DNA from: a bacterium
GTDB lineage: Bacteria > Verrucomicrobiota > Verrucomicrobiia > Limisphaerales > J093
Direction of reading: 5' to 3'
Length of the DNA: 7,608 nt
Assembly (NCBI GenBank): GCA_021784265.1
Contig: JAJXTA010000114.1
Location: forward strand, 1 to 7,608
Every line of letters starts with the position of its first letter. The stretch's first letter is position 1. Of the stretch, positions 1 through 6,937 are shown piece after piece. A model generated the notes under the pieces. The model was given only the letters and a program-made list of their open reading frames with translations, was not told the origin of the DNA and made no database searches. A program made the position numbers and the translations under genes.

Positions 1-71
1 ACGGGATGACGCTGGCAACGGCAGGCCCGGGGCCTCGCCGACCGCCTAGCCCCGGCTCCAGACTCAAGCTC

Positions 72-359
72 ATGCCACGAATCGTCATCCTCCCGGCTAA
101 CCGCGCGGCGGAGGTCCCCGCGGGCGAGCTGCTGTTGGCCGCGGGCGAAGCCGCCGGCGTGGAGCTGGAAGCGGGGTGTTTTAACTGTTCCTGCGGGACC
201 TGCGTCGTCGAGGTCGTGAGCGGGATGTCCAACCTCGACGCCCCGACAGCCGAGGAGCTCGAGGTCCTGGACCAATGGAACAAAGACCCCGACCGCTACC
301 GCCTGGCCTGTTGCGTCCGCCTCCGTCACGGGGAGGTGGTCGTGCGCCAGAGCCACTGA
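72..359 (+). CDS. Plant-type [2Fe-2S] ferredoxin, 95 aa
   Basis: This encodes a small soluble electron carrier of the plant/adrenodoxin-like 2Fe-2S ferredoxin fold. The sequence shows the cluster ligand pattern C36-x4-C41-x2-C44 followed 35 residues later by C80, which is the family signature; 95 residues is the normal length for a single-domain member. Two additional cysteines, C39 and C81, sit beside the ligands. The N-terminal beta strand (PRIVILPAN) begins right after the ATG at 72. The frame stays open upstream to an ATG at 6, but that would add 22 Pro/Arg/Gly-rich residues unlike a ferredoxin N-terminus, so I prefer 72. No clear Shine-Dalgarno precedes either start. Its left-hand neighbour is outside the window, so its redox partner cannot be inferred. 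The family is secure; the exact start is less so. Confidence 0.88.
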   Translation: MPRIVILPANRAAEVPAGELLLAAGEAAGVELEAGCFNCSCGTCVVEVVSGMSNLDAPTAEELEVLDQWNKDPDRYRLACCVRLRHGEVVVRQSH

Positions 360-507
360 GAACACGAGCCGCGTTCCGGGTATGGCGGCGAGGGCGCACG
401 GAGCGGCGCGCCCGCCCCACCCACGCCCTACCGAGGCATGAGCGGGGTCGCCAAGGGATCCCCGCAGGGCTCCCGCCAACAAGATCGCGGCCCGACTCCG
501 GGCGCGC
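360..507. other. Intergenic gap between convergent genes
   Basis: This is a GC-rich spacer between the ends of the ferredoxin gene (+) and the oxidoreductase gene (-). The frames open across it give Arg/Pro-rich translations with no family resemblance. I see no strong hairpin with a T-tract, so a bidirectional terminator is not evident. Confidence 0.5.
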
Positions 508-1899
508 TCAATACTCCCGCGTCCGGGTAATACCCGGCATCGGCACCGGATAACGCCCGTTGGCCAGCAACTGAAGCGGCGCCGGGGAATCCATGGTGAA
601 CTTGTCCACATCCGGCGCCATGAGATGTTCACAGTTGAGCATGTCGTCGAAGGTGATCTCCTGGCCGGTATGGGCGGCCATGCGTCCCATCGAGGTGGTT
701 ACGCTGGCCTCGACGCCGCGTTTGACTTCGTTATAGGGCTTGTCGTCGCGAATGGCGTCCACGAGGTCGTTCCATTCGTTCTCGTAGGGGTCGCGCTCGT
801 CGGCGCTCACCTTGGATTCCCAGATCATGTTGGACCGTTTCAGGTTCTGGCCCTTGAAAGTCATCGAGGGCATGCCGCAGTCTCCGTCTTTGGACATGAC
901 GGCGATCCCCTTGCTGCCGTGGGCGTAGCTGGAGTAAATATCGTTGCAGCCGGTCTCGCACCGTCCATCCATGAGGAACTTGCTGCCGTCGGCGAAGGTG
1001 TACTCCACCGAGTAAGTGTCGAAGTTCTGATCGATGTAGGTGACCCCTTCCGGGCTCTGGCGGTAATGCCGGCCGCCCAGGGCCTGGGCCTTGATGGGCC
1101 ACGCCCCCTTCATCCAGCAGGCATGGTCGATGATGTGGATGTAGAAGTCGCTGAAACACCCCCCGCCCGCCCAGAGGAAGCTGTGGAATCGCTGGACTTG
1201 GTAGAGCAACTCGCTGATCCCTTCCGGCTTGGGCAGCGAGGCGAAGGAGCCCACGGGCCCGTGCATGCGATAACCGCGCATCAGGATGATGTCCCCGATC
1301 TCTCCGTCCTGGATCCGTTTGCCCAGTTCCTGGAGGGCGCGGCTGTGCCGAGACATCAGGCCCACGCCCACCTTGAGGTTCTTGGCCGAGGCCTCCTCCG
1401 CCAGCTTCAGCATGCGGCGCGAGGTGGGGCCGTCGGAGGTGAGGGGTTTCTCCATGAACACGTTGATCCCTTTGGCAATCGCGTAGGTGAAATGCACCCA
1501 CCGGAAGGCCAAGGGAGTGGTGAAGATGGCCACATCCCCTGGCCGGAGGCAATCGATCGCCTTCTGGTAGGCGTCAAAGCCGAGGAACTGGCGCTCGCGG
1601 GGCACGTCCACCTGATCGGGGCGCTCCTTTTTGATGCCCTCGTAGCTGCTCTGGAGGCGATGTTCGAAGACATCCGCCATGGCGACCAACTTGATGGGGC
1701 CGCGTTTGACCGCCAGCGCGTTGCGGGCGGCACCGCCGCCACGGCCGCCGCAGCCGATCAGGGCGATCTGGATGGTGTTGTCCTCCGCCGCGTGCACGTA
1801 CGGCAGGCTCACCCCGGCCAGGGCCGAGGCGGCGGCGAGTTGGCCGGTCGTCTTCAAAAACTCCCGGCGTGAAGTCGGGCTGGATGTGGTGTCATTCAT
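508..1899 (-). CDS. Tat-exported Gfo/Idh/MocA family oxidoreductase
   Basis: This is a 463-residue NAD(P)-dependent oxidoreductase of the Gfo/Idh/MocA family, whose known members act on sugars, inositols and related polyols. The N-terminus has a canonical twin-arginine motif (S10-R-R-E-F-L-K16), a hydrophobic stretch and a likely cleavage site after the VHA at 35-37, so the protein is predicted to be folded with its cofactor and exported. The Rossmann nucleotide-binding loop is GCGGRGGG at 49-56. The family's E-K-P motif is at 150-152, with the conserved lysine at 151. A D-x6-D-H stretch around 251-259 (H255, D258, H259) lies in the C-terminal half where the catalytic His/Asp normally falls. 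Length is normal for the Tat-signal subfamily common in Planctomycetota and Verrucomicrobiota. It is transcribed divergently from the isomerase-like gene, which suggests shared regulation. Substrate cannot be assigned. Fold is near certain; specificity is unknown. Confidence 0.94.
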   Translation of the reverse strand: MNDTTSSPTSRREFLKTTGQLAAASALAGVSLPYVHAAEDNTIQIALIGCGGRGGGAARNALAVKRGPIKLVAMADVFEHRLQSSYEGIKKERPDQVDVPRERQFLGFDAYQKAIDCLRPGDVAIFTTPLAFRWVHFTYAIAKGINVFMEKPLTSDGPTSRRMLKLAEEASAKNLKVGVGLMSRHSRALQELGKRIQDGEIGDIILMRGYRMHGPVGSFASLPKPEGISELLYQVQRFHSFLWAGGGCFSDFYIHIIDHACWMKGAWPIKAQALGGRHYRQSPEGVTYIDQNFDTYSVEYTFADGSKFLMDGRCETGCNDIYSSYAHGSKGIAVMSKDGDCGMPSMTFKGQNLKRSNMIWESKVSADERDPYENEWNDLVDAIRDDKPYNEVKRGVEASVTTSMGRMAAHTGQEITFDDMLNCEHLMAPDVDKFTMDSPAPLQLLANGRYPVPMPGITRTREY

Positions 1900-2081
1900 A
1901 CCCAGAATCGTCGTCCGGCGGCCCGGAGAGTGTCAACCCCGGATTTCGTCCCCGTCGGCGGGGCGACGGCAATCCCGGCAGCCCCCCCGCGGCCTGCCCG
2001 TCCCGGGTTGCTGGGCGCGTCACTCCGGGCACGCCGGGGTTCCTCGGCGCTCCGCCAGGCTCGCGGAATTGCCCCGCCCTC

Positions 2082-2115
2082 ACGCCTGCCTTCTCCCTGA
2101 GGAGGAAGGCAGCGT
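2082..2115. repeat. Imperfect hairpin, possible dispersed palindromic repeat
   Basis: Two 15-base arms, 2082-2096 and 2101-2115, are reverse complements apart from two single-base bulges, around a CTGA loop. The core reads TGCCTTCTCC / GGAGGAAGGCA. There is no T-tract on either side, so it is not a standard intrinsic terminator. The pattern (pyrimidine-rich arm with CTCCCTGAGG at the centre) resembles the short palindromic elements scattered between genes in many GC-rich bacteria; that it is repeated in this genome is inference. Confidence 0.4.
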
Positions 2116-2312
2116 CGCGGCGGCCCCGGGCGTTCCGTCCTACCGCTCTCTCACGTGCGCGGCTCCGTCCGCTGCGGCTCGGGCGGACTCCGGCGCGGTG
2201 GTTGGCGACCGACGGCGCGGGGCGGTTGGGACAGTGCCCACGATTGCGAGAGTTCTTGCCGAACACGGCGCCCGCTACCCCACCGCCGCTCCGCACCCAG
2301 AACGCGGGACGA

Positions 2313-2345
2313 CCTCAGACAACAGAACGATCTGAGGCGCGCCTC
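2313..2345. promoter_or_regulatory. Overlapping inverted repeats, candidate operator
   Basis: CCTCAGA (2313-2319) and TCTGAGG (2331-2337) form a perfect 7-base inverted repeat with an 11-base spacer. The right arm overlaps a second perfect palindrome, GAGGCGCGCCTC (2334-2345). The cluster ends 11 bases before the -35 box of the promoter for the isomerase-like gene, a position compatible with a dimeric regulator or with alternative RNA/DNA hairpins. Regulator identity cannot be inferred, and no T-tract supports a terminator. Confidence 0.35.
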
Positions 2346-2356
2346 GTTAGTTCACC

Positions 2357-2384
2357 TTGACTTACTCGTTACCATCTGTATATT
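2357..2384 (+). promoter_or_regulatory. Sigma70-like promoter for the isomerase-like gene
   Basis: TTGACT at 2357-2362 matches the -35 consensus in five of six positions, and TATATT at 2379-2384 matches the -10 consensus in five of six, with a 16-base spacer. It lies in the most AT-rich part of the region and points at the gene starting at 2424. Transcription would begin near 2391, giving a leader of roughly 33 bases. Confidence 0.6.
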
Positions 2385-2398
2385 CGCCTCTGTAATTC

Positions 2399-2405
2399 AA
2401 AGGAG
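2399..2405 (+). promoter_or_regulatory. Shine-Dalgarno-like AAAGGAG, unusually far from the ATG
   Basis: AAAGGAG is a strong ribosome-binding sequence, but it ends 18 bases before the ATG at 2424, well beyond the usual 5-9 bases. No ATG, GTG or TTG lies in frame at a better distance; the only in-frame codon close to the proper spacing is an ATT at 2409. The match may be fortuitous, or initiation may be atypical. Confidence 0.35.
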
Positions 2406-2423
2406 ACCATTCCACCAACCGCT

Positions 2424-3860
2424 ATGAATCCACCGTGCATGACTCGGCGTCGCTTCTTCACCACCACTGCCGCGGGCAGCACTCTCTTGGCCTTGCGTCC
2501 GTTCACCCCGTGGGCACGTGCCGAGGCCCCCGCCCAGGGGCCGTCGCTGCCGCCGGTCCGCATCCACACCGTCTTCGCCGGCCGGACCGGTGACGCCTAC
2601 CTCACCCGGCCGACCGAGGAAATCGCCCGCTTCGGTCAGTACTTCACGGAACTGGAACGGAAGCTGGGGGACGTGATGTTCGTGGGCGGCGATCTGATCC
2701 CGCCGGCGGAGGCCGCGCAGGTGGCGGGGAAACTGAGCGACGCCGACGGCCTGCTCCTTGTGCATCTGTCCGGCCACGGGGGCGACGCCCCGGTGCTGAG
2801 CCAGCTCATCGACACTGGCTTGCCCACCGCCCTGTTTTCTCAGCCGTTCAGCGGCCACGGCTGGATGTACTTTCCCCAGTGGCACAAGGCCGGCAAGCGG
2901 GTGGTGTTGTTGCCCAGCAGCGACTGGGGGGAGATCGAGCGGGTCGTTCAGCTCATGCGCGTGCCGGCCTGGCTCCGCCAGACCCGGATTCTGGCCGTCG
3001 GCGGGCCGCATGGGACACCCGCCGCCTGTGCCGCCGAGCAAGTGAAGCAGCGGTTGGGCGCCGAGGTGGTGACCATCCCCAACGAGCGCGTGGTGGAGGC
3101 CATGAAGGGCATCGAACGCAAGGCCGCCGAGGCCGAGGCGGAGGCCTACTGGATCAACCCGGCGCGGGAAATCGTCGAGCCCACCCGGTCGGAGATCATC
3201 GAATCGGCCCGGATGTTCCTGGCGGTGCAGGGCCTGATGCGCCAGGAAAAGGCCCAGGCCATTTGCAGCGCGCACTGCATGGGCGACCCGCGCGGCTGCC
3301 TCACCTTCAGCAAGCTCAACGACCTTGGTCTGGTGGGCGCTTGCGAAGGCGACATCGACTCGACCCTGACCATGCTGATCTTCGCCTACGCCTTCCGGGT
3401 GCCGGGATTCATCAGCGACCCGGTCATCGATACCGCCAAGAACGCGATGGTCCATTTCCATTGCACCTCGGCCACCAAGTTGGACGGGCCCGGTGGAACC
3501 CGGTTGCCGTTCCGCATCCGCACCCAAACCGACAGCCGCGGGGGCGTGGCGTTGGAAGTCGAGAACCGCGTGGGCCAGCCGGTCACCTGCGCCAAGCTGG
3601 TCAATCTGGATACCCTGCTGGTCTGCCCCGGTAAAATCCTAGAGACCAGCCGCAGCCCTCTTGCCTGCCGCACCCAGTTCGCCCAGAGTGTCCCCGATGC
3701 CCACCGGCTCTTCCTCAACTGGGGGGCCGGCGTGGTGCAAGGTGACACCATGACCCTCCTCCATCGGGTAGTCTTTTACGGCGACCACACAAGGTCGTTG
3801 ACCGACCTGGCAGAGCTGATGGGCTTGCGGGTCATCGAAGAGGGAACGGTGGCGGCGTAA
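2424..3860 (+). CDS. Tat-exported L-fucose/L-arabinose isomerase-like protein
   Basis: This 478-residue protein resembles the FucI/AraA-type sugar isomerase superfamily, whose characterised members interconvert aldoses and ketoses using a divalent metal. A twin-arginine signal is visible (T7-R-R-R-F-F12, then a small hydrophobic stretch and an Ala-rich cleavage region near 31-35). The mature part shows the family's alternating strand/helix N-terminal domains. It then has an ICSAHCMG stretch (280-287), an ACEGDIDSTLTM stretch (306-317) where E308 and D310 are candidate metal ligands, and HFHC at 344-347. The C-terminal H-R-V-V-F-Y-G-D-H region (447-455) recalls the end of FucI. The ligand assignments are inferred by analogy, not aligned. 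Export is unusual for an enzyme class that is cytoplasmic in model organisms. A promoter at 2357-2384 serves it. The alternative start at 2439 would keep the RR motif but leave only a one-residue n-region before it. Superfamily is fairly sure; activity is unproven. Confidence 0.8.
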   Translation: MNPPCMTRRRFFTTTAAGSTLLALRPFTPWARAEAPAQGPSLPPVRIHTVFAGRTGDAYLTRPTEEIARFGQYFTELERKLGDVMFVGGDLIPPAEAAQVAGKLSDADGLLLVHLSGHGGDAPVLSQLIDTGLPTALFSQPFSGHGWMYFPQWHKAGKRVVLLPSSDWGEIERVVQLMRVPAWLRQTRILAVGGPHGTPAACAAEQVKQRLGAEVVTIPNERVVEAMKGIERKAAEAEAEAYWINPAREIVEPTRSEIIESARMFLAVQGLMRQEKAQAICSAHCMGDPRGCLTFSKLNDLGLVGACEGDIDSTLTMLIFAYAFRVPGFISDPVIDTAKNAMVHFHCTSATKLDGPGGTRLPFRIRTQTDSRGGVALEVENRVGQPVTCAKLVNLDTLLVCPGKILETSRSPLACRTQFAQSVPDAHRLFLNWGAGVVQGDTMTLLHRVVFYGDHTRSLTDLAELMGLRVIEEGTVAA

Positions 3861-4271
3861 CCCAGACCCAGCCGACGCCTCCTCGAACAACCCGGGGCCC
3901 CCACCCTCGCCACGCGGCCAAGGCGTCGGCCCGCAGCGTCGGCACGGGGTCGGTGCGGATCAACCGCGGCAACTCGAGGGCAAGGGGAGCACCCTGAGCC
4001 TCGTCCGCGACGCCAGGGCGAATCCGCCAGACGAGGCGGAGGGCTCGGTCGCAGACATAGGGGTCGGGATTGCGCAGCCGGCTAAGGAGTACCGCGAGGG
4101 TCGAGGCGCTGGTCGGAGTTTGGGCCACCGGCCCTCTGAGACACACCTCCCGCAGCAAGGGCGAACGGTCTGGGTCTCGGGCCGCTTCCAAGCCTCGGCC
4201 GCGGCCGCGATCCACTGGCGCCGGGCCATCTCCGCCCCGGCCGTGGGCAGGCTCAAGCCGACTGTTGTCAT
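3832..4271 (-). pseudogene. HEAT-repeat-like remnant, apparently frameshifted
   Basis: On the minus strand a frame running down to a TGA at 3832-3834 contains two stretches that look like alpha-helical HEAT repeats: LAVLLSRLRNPDPYVCDRAL and LPRLIRTDPVPTLRADALAA. Third codon positions through this part are about four-fifths G or C by hand count while second positions are mixed, as in real genes here. Upstream, the coding-like sequence lies in another frame, starting at ATG 4271 or 4229 (MARRQWIAAAAEAW). Adding one base near 4183-4187 joins the two as W-K-A-A-R-D-P-D-R-S-P-L-L-R, which continues the helical pattern. The product would be about 145 residues, short for a HEAT protein. It overlaps the 3' end of the isomerase-like gene antisense by 29 bases, and its start is 28 bases from the divergent beta-propeller gene, leaving little room for promoters. 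Probably a decayed fragment; a true small gene or chance frame cannot be excluded. Confidence 0.35.
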
Positions 4272-4299
4272 CCCGCCCACAACCTGCTTATGTAGCGGC

Positions 4300-5597
4300 A
4301 TGCGCAAGATGAATCGCTTGATCGACGGAATGGGGTTGGTCGCTGGCTTGATGGGCGCCCTGGTGACCCAGGCGGCGGACTGGCCTCAGTACCTCGGCCC
4401 GAATCAGGACGACAAGACCAGCGAGAAGATCGCGTCCACCTGGCCCGCCGGCGGGCCGCGGGTCGTCTGGAAAGCCCCCACCACCGACGGGTTCAGCATC
4501 CTGGCCGTCAGTGGTGGCAAGGCCTTCACCCTCATGAGCCGCGATGTCGAGGGCGCGGAACGCGAGGTCTGCGTCGCCTTCGACGCGAATACCGGCAAGG
4601 AAGTCTGGGCAGTGCCCTTGGGCATCGCCAAGTACGATGGCGGCGGTGACACCCCGGCCCGGGACCATGCCACCGGCGGCGACGGGCCGCGCTCCACGCC
4701 CACCATCGACGGCGGCCGGGTTTATGCGTTGGATGGTCATCTCGTGCTCTCGTGTCTGGATGCCGCCGCCGGCAAGACGCTCTGGCAGAAAGACCTCGTC
4801 AAGGAACTCGGCGCCAAAGTGGTCCAATGGCAGAACGCCGCCTCCCCCGTCTTGGATGGCGACCTGATCTACCTCTGCTGCGGGGCCCCCGACCAATCGC
4901 TGCTCGGCCTCAACAAAATGGACGGCAGCGTGGCGTGGAAAGGCGAAAGCGACCCGATGACCCATGCCTCCCCCGTCGTGGCGACGATCCTCGGGGTGCG
5001 GCAGGTGATCTTCTTCACCCAAAAGGGACTGGTCTCCGCCGAGGCCAAGACCGGCAAGGTCCTCTGGCGCTATCCCTTCCGATATAGTGTCTCGACGGCC
5101 GCCTCCCCCGTGGTGTCCGGGGACATTGTCTATTGCTCCGCCGGTTACGGAGTGGGCTCGGGGGCGGCGAGATCGCCAAGAACGGCGATGACTTTACGGC
5201 CACCGAGCTGTGGCGGGTCAGCGGCAACAAGCTGGCCAACCATTGGAGCACCCCGATCGTCAAGGACGGTTACCTCTACGGCCTCTTCGGCTTCAAGGAA
5301 TTTGGCAAGTGCCCGCTGATGTGCCTGGAGTTGGCCACCGGCAAGCCGGTCTGGAGCCAGGAAGGCTTTGGCCCCGGCGGCGTGATCCTGGTGGACAATC
5401 TGCTGCTGGTCTTGGGTGACCGAGGCCAGTTGGTGCTCGTGGACCCCACACCCAACGGGTATAAGGAACTCGCCCGCACCCAACAGGAGTTGGGCAAGTG
5501 CTGGAACCACCCCGTCTTCAGCGGTGGCCGCATCTACGCGCGCGGCACCCAGCAGGGTGTCTGTCTGGAGGCCGCCCCCACCACAGCCGCCCACTAG
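4300..5597 (+). pseudogene. Secreted PQQ-like beta-propeller protein, frameshifted
   Basis: This encodes an exported beta-propeller of the PQQ-like/BamB-like repeat class, about 432 residues once the frame is repaired. A Sec-type signal peptide (MRKMNRLIDG..., hydrophobic core, cleavage near TQA-ADW) is followed by the D-W-P-Q-Y-L-G-P motif that opens many of these proteins. Blade motifs of the A-x-T-G-x-x-x-W type then recur: DANTGKEVW, DAAAGKTLW, NKMDGSVAW, AKTGKVLW and ELATGKPVW. Up to about residue 287 (YCSAGYGVGSG) the frame is intact. It then runs into unrelated sequence and stops at 5319, while the missing C-terminus (GGEIAKNGDDF... to ...GVCLEAAP) continues in the next frame to 5597. 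A sixth G in the G5 run at 5160-5164 would restore S-G-G-G-E-I-A-K. Start could also be ATG 4309. Propellers of this class often act as scaffolds, so no enzymatic role is claimed. It may be an assembly error rather than a true pseudogene. Confidence 0.85.
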
Positions 5598-5620
5598 GGG
5601 CGGCGCGGCGGCCCTCGCGG

Positions 5621-6835
5621 TCACCGAGCCAACTCGAAGGCGAATCCTTTCAGGTACTCGGTTTCGGGAATCACCGGGAGGATCGGGTGATCCAACCCCT
5701 GGTGGTAAGTGGCCACTCGACGCAGCAGCCGCCGCGCATCGAAGGCGGCGGCCAAGATGACCTCCTCAAACACCACGGCATCGACGTGGTGCGAACAGCA
5801 AAAGGTGGCGAGCACCCCGCCAGGCCTGAGCAGTTTGAGCGCTCGCAGATGGATTTCTTTGTACCCGCGCAAGGCGTCGGGTACCGCCGCCCGGTTACGC
5901 GTGAAGGAGGGCGGATCCAGCACGATGAGGTCGAAGCGCGGGATGACTTTCTCGTGTGGGCCGGTCGCCGTTTGGGCCTTGAGCCAATCGAACACGTTGG
6001 CGGCCTCGAACGAGCACGGGGCCGCCAGACCGTTCGCCGCGGCGTTGCGCTGCGCCGCCGCCACCGCCTCGGCGCTCTGATCCAGGAAATGGACCCGCGC
6101 CGCCCCGGCCCGGGCCGCGTGCAGACCAAATCCGCCCACGAAACAGAAACCATCCAGGACCTGCCCGCCGCGGGCGAACTCCGCCACGCGCCGGTAGTTG
6201 CTTTGCTGATCGAGGTAAAGCCCGGTCTTGTGGCCGGCGGCCAGATTGACGTGGAACTTCAGGCCGTTGAGTTCGGCCACGGTCTCCCCCTCGAGCTGAC
6301 CGGCTAACACCCCGTTCGCCTCGCCCAGCCCCTCGAATTTGCGCGTGGCCATGTCGTTGCGTTCGAGGATCGCCTTGGGCTTGAACAGGTCTTCGAGCGC
6401 GCTGACGATCAGCGGCTTGCGTTGGTCCATCCCCAGGGCGGAGGTTTGCACCACCAAAACCTCGCCATACTTGTCCACCACCAAACCGCTCAGGAAATCG
6501 CTCTCCGCATTGACCACCCGGTAGGCGCTGGCTTCGGGCAGATGCCGCCGCCGAACCGCCACGGCCGCCTCGAGGCGCCCGCGAAAAAAAGCCGGGTCCG
6601 CCGGCACCCGTTCCGGCGCCAACACCCGGACGTTGATCTTCGACTTGGAGTTGTAGAAGCCGACCCCCAGCAACCGTTGGCGATGGTCCTTGACCTGGAC
6701 CCAGGCGCCATCCGCCGCAGGCTGCGTCAGGCGCAAGATCGAGCTGTGGTAAATCCACGGATGCCCGGCGACGACCCGGTCGGCCTCCCCGGGACGCAGC
6801 AGCACCGTGGGTAGCGATGCGGAGTCGGTGGTCAT
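5621..6835 (-). CDS. rlmI: RlmI-like 23S rRNA (cytosine-5) methyltransferase
   Basis: This is a 404-residue SAM-dependent methyltransferase of the RlmI family (COG1092), cytoplasmic. E. coli RlmI makes m5C1962 in 23S rRNA. An N-terminal PUA-type RNA-binding domain occupies roughly residues 9-85 (LLRPGEADRVVAGHPWIY). The middle carries the family hallmark GHKTGLYLDQ (201-210). The Rossmann methyltransferase domain has the SAM-binding motif I, VLDGFCFVGGFGLHA (226-240), the acidic LDQS (251-254), the motif IV LDPPSF (306-311) and the cysteine-bearing TFCCS (344-348), where the m5C catalytic cysteine is expected. The C-terminal HPILPVIPETEYLKGF is also typical. Length matches the family. It converges with the beta-propeller gene, 23 bases apart, and lies 97-102 bases downstream of dnaE on the same strand. 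No clear Shine-Dalgarno precedes the ATG at 6835. Family is near certain; the exact modified base in this organism is inferred. Confidence 0.93.
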   Translation of the reverse strand: MTTDSASLPTVLLRPGEADRVVAGHPWIYHSSILRLTQPAADGAWVQVKDHRQRLLGVGFYNSKSKINVRVLAPERVPADPAFFRGRLEAAVAVRRRHLPEASAYRVVNAESDFLSGLVVDKYGEVLVVQTSALGMDQRKPLIVSALEDLFKPKAILERNDMATRKFEGLGEANGVLAGQLEGETVAELNGLKFHVNLAAGHKTGLYLDQQSNYRRVAEFARGGQVLDGFCFVGGFGLHAARAGAARVHFLDQSAEAVAAAQRNAAANGLAAPCSFEAANVFDWLKAQTATGPHEKVIPRFDLIVLDPPSFTRNRAAVPDALRGYKEIHLRALKLLRPGGVLATFCCSHHVDAVVFEEVILAAAFDARRLLRRVATYHQGLDHPILPVIPETEYLKGFAFELAR

Positions 6836-6937
6836 CGGGTTGGCGCGTGTAGGCGCAATAACATCGGGGCATCATCCTTGCCCGCGCGCGGGCAGGAAAG
6901 CCAAATCGACCTGCCGGGCTGCGCCCAGGCCGGCGAC
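6836..6937. other. Spacer between dnaE and the rlmI-like gene
   Basis: About 102 bases on the minus strand between the dnaE stop and the methyltransferase ATG. It contains a perfect 16-base palindrome at 6879-6894 (TGCCCGCG followed by its reverse complement). With no central loop and no T-tract it is not a standard intrinsic terminator. No recognisable promoter was found, so read-through from dnaE remains possible. Confidence 0.4.

Larger units (their letters stand above)
1900..2423. other. Divergent intergenic region, 524 bases
   Basis: This region separates two divergently transcribed genes. I see no convincing protein gene: the longest open frame, on the minus strand, gives a Gly/Arg/Pro-rich product with no recognisable motif. 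It holds several structured elements. Near the oxidoreductase start there is a potential nested stem-loop (about 1939-1978, with a perfect inner CCGTCG/CGACGG stem). An imperfect hairpin lies at 2082-2115, overlapping inverted repeats at 2313-2345, and a sigma70-like promoter at 2357-2384. The last 80 bases are visibly more AT-rich than the rest, as expected of a promoter region. Confidence 0.7.

Noticed and set aside
6..71. N-terminal extension of the ferredoxin to an ATG at position 6
   Set aside because: The extra 22 residues are Pro/Arg/Gly-rich, resemble neither a ferredoxin strand nor a signal peptide, and the ATG at 72 begins exactly at the fold.
625..1872. 415-codon open frame on the plus strand
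   Set aside because: It is antisense to the clearly identified Gfo/Idh/MocA gene and its composition (Val/Gly/His/Ala-rich) is the usual shadow of a GC-rich gene.
1904..1936. Consensus -35 TTGACA on the minus strand (1931-1936) upstream of the oxidoreductase
   Set aside because: The hexamer is perfect, but the only -10-like sequences have spacers of 19-21 bases and match poorly, so I do not call a promoter.
1892..2296. 134-codon open frame on the minus strand overlapping the start of the oxidoreductase gene
   Set aside because: The product is Gly/Arg/Pro-rich with no family motif, and it overlaps structured intergenic DNA. Long open frames are expected by chance at this GC content.
2397..3527. 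376-codon minus-strand frame across the isomerase-like gene
   Set aside because: It is antisense to a gene with a recognisable signal peptide and family sequence, has no motif of its own and covers the promoter side of that gene.
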